Shown piece by piece: positions 7,889 through 16,315 of a DNA stretch of 64,000 bases. The stretch is from contig NZ_JARKMX010000008.1 of assembly GCF_029360705.1 (NCBI RefSeq), positions 1,363,949 to 1,427,948 of the forward strand, written 5' to 3'. Source of the stretch: Paraflavitalea pollutisoli (GTDB taxonomy: Bacteria; Bacteroidota; Bacteroidia; Chitinophagales; Chitinophagaceae). The translations under genes were made by a program, and so were the position numbers. The stretch's first letter is position 1. Every line of letters starts with the position of its first letter. The notes under the pieces are model-generated. The model worked only from the letters and a program-made list of their open reading frames with translations. It did not search any database and was not told where the DNA came from.

Positions 7889-9415
7889 TTAGTGGATGCT
7901 GCTGAACATACGGTTCCAGCGAACGCCTTTATCCCAGCTCATCCAGATCAGCCAGGCTTCTCCGACGATATGGTCTTCGGGTACAAATCCCCAGAAACGG
8001 CTATCCTGTGATTGGTGGCGGTTGTCACCCATCATCCAGAAGTAATCCATTTTGAAGGTATACTTGTCTGTTTGCTGACCGTTGATGAAGTATTTGCCGC
8101 CGCGCACGTCCAGTTCATTGTGTTCATACACCCGGATGGCGCGCTCGTACATGCTGAAATTATCAGGCGTAATGGTGAGGGTAGCGCCTTTCTTCGGTAC
8201 CCAGAGCGGACCGAAATCATCTACCTGCCAGTGATGGATGTTGTCCCGGGGGAAGATCTTATCGTCCTGGATCTTCAGTACGCTAACGCTGTCGATGAGG
8301 CCATTTTTGATCATCTTGTCTTTGGCTTCGTTGGTCAGCATCATGCGGTAGCGGTTGCCACCAATGGGCATCAGTTCTTCTTCGATCTTATCGAAATCAT
8401 ATTCATCTTTCAAAAGGTCGTAGTCGAGCTGCGGCACTTTTACCGTCACTTCGTAGTACAACTGCATCTTGGGAGGCAGGAAGGCTTTTTTGCCATCGAT
8501 GTACAAGACACCATCGATGATCTGCAGCGTATCGCCGGCAATGGCTACACAACGTTTGATGTAGTTCTCTTTTTTATCGACGGGACGTACAATGAGGGGG
8601 TACTGATCGGGATTAGACAATATCTTTTCCCGGCCTGCATCCATATTGCGGTCGCCCAGTTGCCAGGCCACATCATAATAAGGATTGCGCGATTGGTACT
8701 CTTCGAGGTTGATGACCGTATCACCGGCGGGGAAATTGAATACAACGACATCGTTTCTTTTGATCGGCGTGGCGAACCAGCGGGTGTACGGAATATGTAT
8801 GAGTTCAGAATACGATTTGGTATTGGTCACCGGCAGGGTGTGGTGTACAAACGGGATGGCCAGGGGCGTATTCGGGATACGGGGGCCGTAGCTGAGTTTG
8901 CTCACAAACAGGAAATCGTTGACGAGGAGGGTCTTTTCCATCGAGCCGGTGGGAATGGTGTAAGCTTCAAACACGAAGGTGCGGATGAGGGTAGCTGCTA
9001 CGATAGCAAAAACGCCGGCATCGATCCATTCGCGGGCCGCCGACTTCTTGTGTTTCTTCACGATATCGGGACCGTAGTACTTCTCTTTTTCATCGAATCC
9101 TACGATGGGCAGATACGCGAATCCGACCAGTACGGTGGCGGCATGTTGCCAGAACCGGAATTTATTGAACAGTTTAACGAACTCTACCAGTATCCACAGG
9201 CTGATGAACCAACCTACCACGGGTATGAATTGCCAGAAAAACCAGTGTTGTTTGATACCCGAAACGCGCACCATCTCCCAGGTGTTGAGAAAGGGAACGA
9301 AGGCTTTCCAGGCGGGGATACCTGCCTTCTGGAACATTTTGTATAACCCTACGGCAGGCAATACGACTATCAGCAGCGAAATGATGATAATTACGGTCAG
9401 ATCGTGTGAACTCAT
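7889..9415 (-). CDS. lepB: Signal peptidase I
   Basis: An inner-membrane serine protease that removes signal peptides from exported proteins. The catalytic Ser158 lies in PTGSMEKTL and the general-base Lys287 in YIKRCVAIAGDTL; the family box GDNRHQSQDSRFWGFVP is near the C-terminus. At 508 residues it is long for the family: about 95 extra N-terminal residues carry two or three hydrophobic segments (about 8-24, 58-80, 92-106), and a further TM segment (about 132-150) directly precedes the catalytic Ser. There is also a long insert between the Ser and Lys boxes, a form common in Bacteroidota. ATG at 9415, 25 nt downstream of a good promoter match. Confidence 0.95.
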   Translation of the reverse strand: MSSHDLTVIIIISLLIVVLPAVGLYKMFQKAGIPAWKAFVPFLNTWEMVRVSGIKQHWFFWQFIPVVGWFISLWILVEFVKLFNKFRFWQHAATVLVGFAYLPIVGFDEKEKYYGPDIVKKHKKSAAREWIDAGVFAIVAATLIRTFVFEAYTIPTGSMEKTLLVNDFLFVSKLSYGPRIPNTPLAIPFVHHTLPVTNTKSYSELIHIPYTRWFATPIKRNDVVVFNFPAGDTVINLEEYQSRNPYYDVAWQLGDRNMDAGREKILSNPDQYPLIVRPVDKKENYIKRCVAIAGDTLQIIDGVLYIDGKKAFLPPKMQLYYEVTVKVPQLDYDLLKDEYDFDKIEEELMPIGGNRYRMMLTNEAKDKMIKNGLIDSVSVLKIQDDKIFPRDNIHHWQVDDFGPLWVPKKGATLTITPDNFSMYERAIRVYEHNELDVRGGKYFINGQQTDKYTFKMDYFWMMGDNRHQSQDSRFWGFVPEDHIVGEAWLIWMSWDKGVRWNRMFSSIH

Positions 9416-9440
9416 GCTGTCTTGTTTAGAAATTTCCGGG

Positions 9441-9469
9441 CAAAAATACCGCTTTAATTGTCAATGCAA
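9441..9469 (-). promoter_or_regulatory. Bacteroidota-type promoter for lepB
   Basis: On the minus strand TATTTTTG (9441-9448) matches the -7 consensus TAnnTTTG. TTG (9467-9469) stands 18 nt upstream as the -33 element. The lepB ATG follows 25 nt downstream. Confidence 0.55.
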
Positions 9470-9545
9470 CCCTGTATTAACCAGCTTTTTGCTATTATAT
9501 TGTACCCTGACGGCTGGAAACGGTCATACCTCCCCCTCAACAGGA

Positions 9546-9577
9546 TTTGAACATTCGTATTAGTTGGCATATCTTTC
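9546..9577 (+). promoter_or_regulatory. Bacteroidota-type promoter for the MerR/B12 regulator
   Basis: TTTG (9546-9549), a 20-nt spacer, then TATCTTTC (9570-9577), seven of eight positions of TAnnTTTG. The ATG is 16 nt further on. Confidence 0.5.
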
Positions 9578-9593
9578 GTTTTGTTACAGCAAT

Positions 9594-10499
9594 ATGAACT
9601 TTTTTTCCATACGCGACGTCCAAAATCTTACTGGTATTAAGGCACATACGCTCCGAATCTGGGAGCAACGGCACAGCATTCTACGGCCGAGGCGCAAAGA
9701 AAGCAATCACCGGCAGTATGACAATGAAGACCTGAAACAGCTGTTGCGGGTGGCATTTCTGTACAAACACGGGTACAAGATTTCCCGTATTGCGAACCTA
9801 ACGGAGGAAGATATCTGCCGGCTTTCGCTGGAACTGCGGCCCGACAAGGAAAACTTCGACATCTACGTCAACCAACTGACCGAGGCCACCATCGACCTCG
9901 ATCCTCCACGGTTTGAACGCGTACTGGACCAGCTTTTTGCGCAAAACGATATCGAGCAGTCTGTGCTGTCGGTCCTGTTTCCCTTGTTGCGCCAGGTTGG
10001 TCATTTGTGGCTGGCCGGCAGCGTAATGCCTGCCCAGGAGCATTTTGCCAGTGCCATCATTGTGCGGAAATTGCTAGTGGCCATCGACCAGCTGGAACGC
10101 CCCTCTCCCACCAGCCGGCGCCGGGTGGTATTGTTTACGCCCTACGGCGAATCGCACGAAATTCCCTTATTATTCATGCAGTACATGCTCAAACGGAACG
10201 GCATTCCTTTCCTGTACCTGGGCAGTAATGTAAAACTGGATACGCTGGCGACGACCTGCCAGCACTTTGAAGCAGCACATCCGGAGCATCCGATCACCCA
10301 GGTCTACTTCCACCTGATCACCAACCTCATCCGGATGGACCTCAGCGAATACCTGCACAAGCTGTCGTCTATGTTTCCCCAACAGGAGATCATTTATGCC
10401 GGCTCGCGCAATGGCACGTATTTCTCCCGGGGCATTCCCGGCAATGTACAATTGGTGAAAGGATCCGAAGCATTGGTCAATTTCAGCAAGGTGCGTTGA
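9594..10499 (+). CDS. MerR-family regulator with CarH/LitR-like B12-binding region
   Basis: A 301-residue transcription factor. The N-terminal MerR helix-turn-helix is clear (FFSIRDVQNLTGIKAHTLRIWEQR). It is followed by a helical cap with the W-x9-EH signature of CarH-type cobalamin photoreceptors (Trp139, Glu149, His150). A Rossmann-like domain then carries GESHEIP (186-191) where the cobalamin motif DxHxxG is expected: the axial His188 is kept, Asp is Glu and the Gly is Pro. The residue after Trp139 is Leu, whereas CarH has a His there that binds cobalt after light. So it is probably B12-related but may not be a CarH-type light switch. ATG at 9594 is chosen because the promoter ends just upstream. 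No carotenoid genes are nearby. Confidence 0.8.
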   Translation: MNFFSIRDVQNLTGIKAHTLRIWEQRHSILRPRRKESNHRQYDNEDLKQLLRVAFLYKHGYKISRIANLTEEDICRLSLELRPDKENFDIYVNQLTEATIDLDPPRFERVLDQLFAQNDIEQSVLSVLFPLLRQVGHLWLAGSVMPAQEHFASAIIVRKLLVAIDQLERPSPTSRRRVVLFTPYGESHEIPLLFMQYMLKRNGIPFLYLGSNVKLDTLATTCQHFEAAHPEHPITQVYFHLITNLIRMDLSEYLHKLSSMFPQQEIIYAGSRNGTYFSRGIPGNVQLVKGSEALVNFSKVR

Positions 10500-10507
10500 G
10501 CAACCCG

Positions 10508-11764
10508 CTAACGGCGAAATATACTGGCCCAGGTATACAGTACAAAGGATACGAAGTAAGCGCCTCCGATCTGCTCGATGGGAAGCGACGTAGCCAGCAT
10601 GATGGCGATCACCGACAATCCAAATACAATAAGACCGATCGAAAACCATTGCACCCAGGAATTCCCGGTTAACCGAAGCGGGAACTGCATGTGACCGAGT
10701 GGCAACCCGAGCGACAGCGTGACCAGTCCGGCCAACAGCAATGGCACGGAGCCTGTCTGGATGAAGAGGCTGGCAATGACGAGGCCAAGGCCTGTCGTCA
10801 ACGCAGCTACGAGCGCAATAGCATTGGTCTTTTCGCGCTGGCTGAGGGCGTACTTACCATCTTTATGAAAGAAGAGGAAAAAATTAGCGAGCGGATTAAT
10901 CACCCAGCTGGTGATCACGAATGCTACGTACAGGGCAAGCAGTGTGTAACCGATAGCTGCCAGGGTGCCCCCACCCTTCACGGATAATTGTCCCAGCAGT
11001 TGTACCCCCGCATAAATGGCGATCGGGATGAACAAACGGGCACGCTTTCCCTTGTTGTTGATCCAGAAGCTGTATTGCAGCAACCATTTATAGGGTGGGA
11101 TCTTCGACTTCAGGGATTGTTTGAGCCCTTCCCGGGCACCTTCGAGGTTGGGCTGCAAGCGCAGGGCCTCGCGGAAATGTTTGGCGGCTTCGTTGTGCCG
11201 GCGTTTCTCGAGCAGGTTCCAGCCTACGGTAGAGTGGGTCCAGGCGTTTTCCGGGTCCTTCTCGAGCGCATCCTGCATGGTCTCCATGGCATCTTCTACC
11301 CGGTGAAGCTTATTGAGGGAAGTAGATCGAACGTTGAGGCAGGTAATGTTTTCCGGATCCACAGCCAGCCCTTCATTGGCTTTCTGCAAAGCCAGCTCGA
11401 ATTGTTTCTCTTCCAGCAACACCAATCCCCACAGACCAAAGAATTCAGCGCTCCAGGGACTGAGCTCTACCGCCCGTTGCAGGTAACGCAAGGCTGGTTC
11501 GTGCTGATCGAGCTGGTAATAACCGAAGGCCAGCAGGTAAAAATAATAGCCTTCGTGGGGCATCACGCGGATGGCGTTCTTCACCGCTTCGATGCCTTCG
11601 TGTATTTGTTTCTGATCGTATTTGCACCTTGCCAGTAACCCCAGGGCATAATCGTTTTCCGGATCGATGCGCAAGGCATCGGTCAGCTGACGTTCTGCAT
11701 CTTTGGGACGGCCCTGGGCCAACAAGAGTTGTGCCCGCTCAAGCAAAGGCGCTACATCGGTCAT
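10508..11764 (-). CDS. TPR membrane protein, partner of the adjacent AAA+ ATPase
   Basis: 418 residues. The first about 215 are tetratricopeptide repeats (for example AALRIDPENDYALGLLARC-like and LQRAVELSPWSAEFFGLWGLVLLE blocks). The C-terminal half has about five hydrophobic segments (about 240-260, 268-290, 315-335, 340-358, 378-410). Its ATG (11764) is 2 bp after the stop of the AAA+ gene, implying translational coupling. It is the last gene of serA - AAA+ - TPR and ends 8 bp from the convergent regulator gene. TPRs in the cytoplasm next to an integral membrane anchor suggest a docking protein; no enzymatic motif is visible and I know no specific function. Confidence 0.85.
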   Translation of the reverse strand: MTDVAPLLERAQLLLAQGRPKDAERQLTDALRIDPENDYALGLLARCKYDQKQIHEGIEAVKNAIRVMPHEGYYFYLLAFGYYQLDQHEPALRYLQRAVELSPWSAEFFGLWGLVLLEEKQFELALQKANEGLAVDPENITCLNVRSTSLNKLHRVEDAMETMQDALEKDPENAWTHSTVGWNLLEKRRHNEAAKHFREALRLQPNLEGAREGLKQSLKSKIPPYKWLLQYSFWINNKGKRARLFIPIAIYAGVQLLGQLSVKGGGTLAAIGYTLLALYVAFVITSWVINPLANFFLFFHKDGKYALSQREKTNAIALVAALTTGLGLVIASLFIQTGSVPLLLAGLVTLSLGLPLGHMQFPLRLTGNSWVQWFSIGLIVFGLSVIAIMLATSLPIEQIGGAYFVSFVLYTWASIFRR

Positions 11765-11766
11765 CG

Positions 11767-13098
11767 CTACTTTTTGATCTTTAGGAATTTCAGGATATCA
11801 TCGTACAGGCCGGATTCATTGGCGTACAAAGCATAGTTGCGCGCCGAGGCAAACCACTCGAGGGTGGTGGGCCGGTGTTGTTTGGCGGCTTTCAGCAGGT
11901 CTTTGGTGCCCAATGGCTGCAGGCTGCCGCTGGCCATGGAGTCGCGGAGCTTGTCTTCGATCGCGATATCGATCATGGCTTTCACGTCGGCGCCAGAGTA
12001 GTCGGGTGTTTCTTTGGCGAGCTTCCGTACATCGATGTTTTGTACGGGTTTGTCTTTAAGCATCGCTGTGATGATCTCTTCGCGGGCCTGCTCATCGGGT
12101 GGCTCCACAAAGATAACGCGGTCAAAGCGACCGGGGCGGCGGAAGGCTGCATCGACGCTCCAGGGAGCGTTGGTGGCAGCGAGTATCAATACCCCTTCAT
12201 TGTTGGATTGTACACCATCCATCTCGGCCAGGAACTGGTTGATGACATGGCGCATGGCCGATTGCCGCAGGTCGGCACGGCTGGCGCCCATGGCATCCAC
12301 CTCATCGAAGAAGAGGACACAGGGAGCATTCTTGCGTGCCAGTTCGAAAATGGCGTGCAGGTTCTTTTCGCTGTTGCCGATCCACATATCGAGGATATCG
12401 TGCAGGCCGATGCTGATGAATTTGGCATGGATCTCACCGGCGGTAGCTTTGGCGATATAGGTTTTGCCGCAACCGGGAGGTCCGTACAGGAGAATGCCAC
12501 CACCTACTTTTTTGCCGAAGGCTTTGTAGAGCTCCGGATTTTTGAGCGGCTGGATGATCTTCATGGATATCTCGTCCTTGATGCGCTTCATGCCGCCTAC
12601 GTGCGAGAAATCGATGGTCGGTTTTTCGAGGAAGAAATCGCTGCCGTGGTTGCCCGCTTCGTCGTTATCGTTCAGCTCATCCTGGTCGGATGATTGTGCG
12701 TCGGCATTGCCTACCCGCAGTTTGCCATCGATCTCTTCGTCGGCAAATCCGGGATTGAGGGCGATCACTTTCTGGTATACCTCCACGGCCTGCTGCAGGG
12801 AGTTTTCGCGGATCAGTGATTTCACGAAAAACACCATGGCGTCGGTGGGAAGGTTGGGATAAAGTTCTTCGTAGATAATGATAGCAGCCGAATACTTATG
12901 CTGGTAAAAATATGCTTCGGCCAGGCCCAGCTGGGCCTTGGTATTTCCATAGCTGCGGTGCAATACTTCACTGTACTGTTCTGCGGACTCGGCATACCGT
13001 TTTTCGCGCATCAACACTTCGGCGAGGTGTATCCGCAATGGTACGTTATCAGGGGAAACCTGCAGGGCTTCCTGCAGGCTCTTTATGTGGTCATTCAT
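11767..13098 (-). CDS. TPR-AAA+ ATPase (CDC48/FtsH-like classic AAA module)
   Basis: 443 residues. About 115 N-terminal residues form TPRs, followed by an acidic linker rich in D, E, N and S (about 120-150). A classic AAA domain follows: Walker A GPPGCGKT (206-213), Walker B VLFFDE (261-266), and a second region of homology ending in AFRRPGRFDRVIFV with the arginine fingers. The C-terminal lid follows. There is no protease (HExxH) or second AAA ring, so it is neither FtsH nor full Cdc48. It sits 9 bp after serA and 2 bp before the TPR membrane gene. I infer an ATP-driven remodelling factor recruited by its TPR partner; the substrate is unknown. Confidence 0.9.
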   Translation of the reverse strand: MNDHIKSLQEALQVSPDNVPLRIHLAEVLMREKRYAESAEQYSEVLHRSYGNTKAQLGLAEAYFYQHKYSAAIIIYEELYPNLPTDAMVFFVKSLIRENSLQQAVEVYQKVIALNPGFADEEIDGKLRVGNADAQSSDQDELNDNDEAGNHGSDFFLEKPTIDFSHVGGMKRIKDEISMKIIQPLKNPELYKAFGKKVGGGILLYGPPGCGKTYIAKATAGEIHAKFISIGLHDILDMWIGNSEKNLHAIFELARKNAPCVLFFDEVDAMGASRADLRQSAMRHVINQFLAEMDGVQSNNEGVLILAATNAPWSVDAAFRRPGRFDRVIFVEPPDEQAREEIITAMLKDKPVQNIDVRKLAKETPDYSGADVKAMIDIAIEDKLRDSMASGSLQPLGTKDLLKAAKQHRPTTLEWFASARNYALYANESGLYDDILKFLKIKK

Positions 13099-13107
13099 GC
13101 TGTTAAA

Positions 13108-14346
13108 TTAATACAACAACCGGACCTTGATCGTCTCCTTCACCTGTTTTAACAATTGAAAAGCAGTATCGGAAAGCTTCTGGTCCACGTCCAGTACCAC
13201 ATACCCTATTTCGTCATTGGTTTTGAGGTATTGGCCCAGGATGTTGATATTGTTTTTGGACAGTTGGGTATTGATCTCCGACAGTACGCCCGGTACGTTG
13301 CGGTGAACGTGCAGGATGCGGTGTGTTCCTTCCTGCGGTGGCAGGTTGAGGGCAGGCACTGTATGAGACCCATTGGTAACGCCCATTTCGAGGAATTGGT
13401 ATAATTTGTTGCTCACATCTTCCCCGATATTCTCCTGGGCCTCTTCGGTAGAACCACCGATGTGCGGCGTCAGGATCACGTTAGGCAATCCCTGCAGGGG
13501 GGTCGTGAATTTATCGCCGTTCTTTTCGGGCTCCCAGGGGAATACGTCGATGGCGGCACCGGCGATCTGTCCGCTTTTCAGGCGGGCAGCCAGCGCTTCG
13601 AGATCGACCACTTCGCCGCGGGCGTAGTTGATAAGGATAGAGCCTTTCTTGAAATGCTGCAGCACCTCGTCGTTGATCATGTTGCGGGTGGCTTTGTTAT
13701 CGGGCACATGGAGGGAGATGATATCTGCCTCGCTCACCACTTCTTTGAGCGTCTTACGGGCTACGGCGTTGCCCAGGGGCAGCTTGGTGACCGCATCGTA
13801 GAAGATGACGTGCATACCCAGCGCTTCGGCCAGTACGCTTACCTGCGAACCGATGTTGCCATACCCAATGATGCCGAGGGTTTTGCCACGCATTTCGTAG
13901 CTGCCTTTGGCTTCTTTCATCCAGGTACCCTGGTGGGCGGCGGTATTTTTATCGGGAATGCGTCGGATGAGCATGATGGACAAGCCGATCACGAGCTCTG
14001 CCACGGAACGGGTATTGGAATACGGTGCGTTGAACACGACCACGCCATGTTCGGTAGCACTTTTCAGGTCAACCTGATTGACGCCGATACAGAAGCAGCC
14101 GATGGCCTGTAGCTTTTTGGCGGCGGCCAGTACGGCGGGGGTGATCTGGGTTTTGGAGCGGATGCCGAGCAGGTGTACGTCTTTCACTTCGCGGATCAGG
14201 TCTTCTTCAGTCAGGGCTCCTCCCAGTTTGCGGACGGAAGCATACCCTGCGTCTTTAAAGTTCTTTACGGCTGCATCGCTGATGTTCTCAAGAAAGAGGA
14301 TGTTTACCTTGTCTTTCGGATAACTTGTATTTTTTTTCTCGCTCAT
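13108..14346 (-). CDS. serA: D-3-phosphoglycerate dehydrogenase
   Basis: First enzyme of serine biosynthesis, oxidising 3-phosphoglycerate to 3-phosphohydroxypyruvate with NAD. At 412 residues it matches the E. coli-type enzyme. The nucleotide-binding GIIGYGNIG is at 158-166. Active-site elements are the Arg in NYARGEVVD and the His in TPHIGGSTEEA. A C-terminal ACT domain (about 340-412, HRNVPGVLSEINTQLS) is the usual serine-feedback module. ATG at 14346. The AAA+ and TPR genes follow within 9 and 2 bp, an unusual partnership. Confidence 0.96.
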   Translation of the reverse strand: MSEKKNTSYPKDKVNILFLENISDAAVKNFKDAGYASVRKLGGALTEEDLIREVKDVHLLGIRSKTQITPAVLAAAKKLQAIGCFCIGVNQVDLKSATEHGVVVFNAPYSNTRSVAELVIGLSIMLIRRIPDKNTAAHQGTWMKEAKGSYEMRGKTLGIIGYGNIGSQVSVLAEALGMHVIFYDAVTKLPLGNAVARKTLKEVVSEADIISLHVPDNKATRNMINDEVLQHFKKGSILINYARGEVVDLEALAARLKSGQIAGAAIDVFPWEPEKNGDKFTTPLQGLPNVILTPHIGGSTEEAQENIGEDVSNKLYQFLEMGVTNGSHTVPALNLPPQEGTHRILHVHRNVPGVLSEINTQLSKNNINILGQYLKTNDEIGYVVLDVDQKLSDTAFQLLKQVKETIKVRLLY

Positions 14347-14753
14347 AATGATGGCTCATCTTTTGCGTTAAACAATCTGGGTCCGTTAGTTCCGGTTCAA
14401 CAAAACAGCATGTCAGGCAAGCCAGCAGGATTCGCGGTTAGCTATAGAATTGGGGAGAATGTTGGAAAAAATCTACCAGAATCACCAGTTCCATAAAAAT
14501 CCTTCAACACAGATCAATATTTGATGCTTTCCATGTTCCGGGCTGCAAATATGTCGTAAAAATTGGACATGGAAAAACGGGAAGACCGGTAACGATTGCG
14601 CAGCGGGTAAGCCGCAACAGATAGAAAGAAGTATTTATCAGTGCTTTATGTTACAAAAATTGTGTGAAATTGTTTGGTGGGCGCCCAATTTCCGTGATTT
14701 AATCCATACTTTTGCTGATCACTAACCCAACTAAAACAGTCCTTTTGAAAACC
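14347..14753. other. 407-bp intergenic region between divergent serA and serine hydrolase genes
   Basis: Non-coding. It holds a 9-bp inverted repeat TTTCCATGT (14528-14536) / ACATGGAAA (14567-14575) and the hydrolase -7 element at 14707. I see no riboswitch-like structure and no convincing serA promoter. Confidence 0.5.
14707..14714 (+). promoter_or_regulatory. -7 element for the serine hydrolase gene
   Basis: TACTTTTG matches TAnnTTTG exactly, 39 nt before the ATG. No -33 TTTG is present at the expected spacing, so this is a half-supported promoter. Confidence 0.35.
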
Positions 14754-16100
14754 ATGTTGAGGGTCATACCATTCAGTCTTTTTGCCCTTGGTTGTGCACA
14801 ATGGGGTGATAAACAACCGTCTTTGTTGACGCCGTCCAATGGACAGGTGGCCGTGTCGGCTGCTGCTTCGCATTCAAACACATCAGATTCAAATAGTTAC
14901 TATATATCACTCGTAAAGGGGTTCATCGATACTACTTTTGGCGAAAAGCTGAACGGCAGTATCCTGGTGGCCAAAGACGGCAACGTACTGTACGAGAAAT
15001 ATTCGGGGTTCGAGAATCCACGGGGTTATGGCGACTCAATTACGGCCACTACGCCGTTTCACCTCGCTTCGGTATCCAAGACCTTTACGGCCATGTCGAT
15101 CCTGAAGTTGTGGGATGAAGGCAGGCTGCAGATCGATAGCCTGGTAAGTGCTTACCTGCCCGGCTTTCCCTGCCAGGGCGTAACGGTGCGCATGTTGCTG
15201 AACCACCGCAGCGGCCTACCCAAATACGATCATTATATGGCCAGCCTTGGCTGGAACCGCAAGAAGATCATGACCAACCAGGACGTGCTGGATTTCCTGA
15301 TCGCCAACCGCAAGAAGATCCCCGTGGGTCGCCCGGATCGTGGCTTCAGTTATTCCAATACGAATTTTGCCCTGCTGGCACTGATCGTGGAAAAAGTAAG
15401 CGGCGAGTTTTACGGCGATTACCTGAAACATACTTTCCTCGATTCGTTGGGCATGCATGATACGTATGTATATACCCGCGCCGATTCGGCCCGCAGTCTT
15501 CCCTCCTACTATTATAACGGTCGCCAGTACGCCTTCGACTTCCTCGACCTGGTATACGGTGATAAAAATATTTACAGCACGCCACGTGACCTCGTGAAGT
15601 GGGATCAGGCCCTGTCGAGCAACCGCTTTTTCAAACAGTCTACGCTGGATGCAGCCTATACCCCTTACAGCAATGAGAAACCAGGCACCCATAATTATGG
15701 CTTGGGCTGGCGCATGTACGTGCTGAAGAATGGCAAGAAACTGATCTATCACACCGGTTGGTGGCATGGCAACCGGACGATCTTCGTACGTCTGCTCGAC
15801 GAGCATGTAACGATCGTAGCACTTTGCAACAACGACTCGCGTAATATTTATACGGCCAAGGAGATGGCCGATTACTTCGGTGATTATATGCAGGGCATCG
15901 ACCGGGGCGATGAAGATGGACGGGTAGCCGCGGCTCCCGTGGTGCGCAAGGCCAAGCGCGGCACTGTATCCCGGAAGCAGGCGCTGGCAAAAAATACCGT
16001 TAAGAAGAAAACCACGGGCAAGCGCTCTACGACGACGGCTTATGCAGGCAAGGCCAGCAAATCGACCAAATCGAAGACGACCAAGTCTGGTAAAAAATAA
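14754..16100 (+). CDS. Beta-lactamase-fold serine hydrolase lipoprotein with lysine-rich C-terminal tail
   Basis: 448 residues from the ATG at 14754; an upstream TTG in frame would overlap the -7 element. Lipobox FALGC makes Cys14 the lipidated residue. The serine beta-lactamase/DD-peptidase family (Pfam Beta-lactamase) is shown by S106-V-S-K109, the Tyr-Ser-Asn motif in GFSYSNTNF (about 206), and HTGWWHGN in place of KTG. It may act on peptidoglycan peptides or esters; the family is too broad to say. The last about 55 residues are a low-complexity tail of Lys, Thr, Ser and Ala (KKKTTGKRSTTT..., ending TKSGKK), unlike the usual end of this family. A strong terminator follows. Confidence 0.88.
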   Translation: MLRVIPFSLFALGCAQWGDKQPSLLTPSNGQVAVSAAASHSNTSDSNSYYISLVKGFIDTTFGEKLNGSILVAKDGNVLYEKYSGFENPRGYGDSITATTPFHLASVSKTFTAMSILKLWDEGRLQIDSLVSAYLPGFPCQGVTVRMLLNHRSGLPKYDHYMASLGWNRKKIMTNQDVLDFLIANRKKIPVGRPDRGFSYSNTNFALLALIVEKVSGEFYGDYLKHTFLDSLGMHDTYVYTRADSARSLPSYYYNGRQYAFDFLDLVYGDKNIYSTPRDLVKWDQALSSNRFFKQSTLDAAYTPYSNEKPGTHNYGLGWRMYVLKNGKKLIYHTGWWHGNRTIFVRLLDEHVTIVALCNNDSRNIYTAKEMADYFGDYMQGIDRGDEDGRVAAAPVVRKAKRGTVSRKQALAKNTVKKKTTGKRSTTTAYAGKASKSTKSKTTKSGKK

Positions 16101-16125
16101 TCCACTGCTCCTTGCGGGCAGCCAT

Positions 16126-16162
16126 AAAAAGCGGGTGTATTAAAAGGTACACCCGCTTTTTT
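16126..16162 (+). terminator. Intrinsic terminator after the serine hydrolase
   Basis: The GCGGGTGTA / TACACCCGC stem extends with flanking A5 and T6 to about 14 bp around an 8-nt loop (ttaaaagg), ending in a T-run. Confidence 0.9.
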
Positions 16163-16315
16163 ATGGGGACCAGGCAATCTGACCTTCACGATGTGCCGGC
16201 CCAGTTTGTAAGGAGGGGTCTCCTCCTCTCTTTTGTAAACGGTGTGTTATCCCCGGATGCGGTTACGGGTGCTATTGTTTAAATCTGTATTTTAGAGATA
16301 CATTCAACACCCACC

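Noticed and set aside
8012-9346. 444-codon open frame antisense to lepB
   Set aside because: lepB shows catalytic Ser and Lys boxes in the right order; the antisense product resembles no protein and has no start context.
14528-14575. Operator or riboswitch for serA
   Set aside because: A 9-bp inverted repeat with a 31-nt spacer exists, but no known serine-responsive structure is recognisable.
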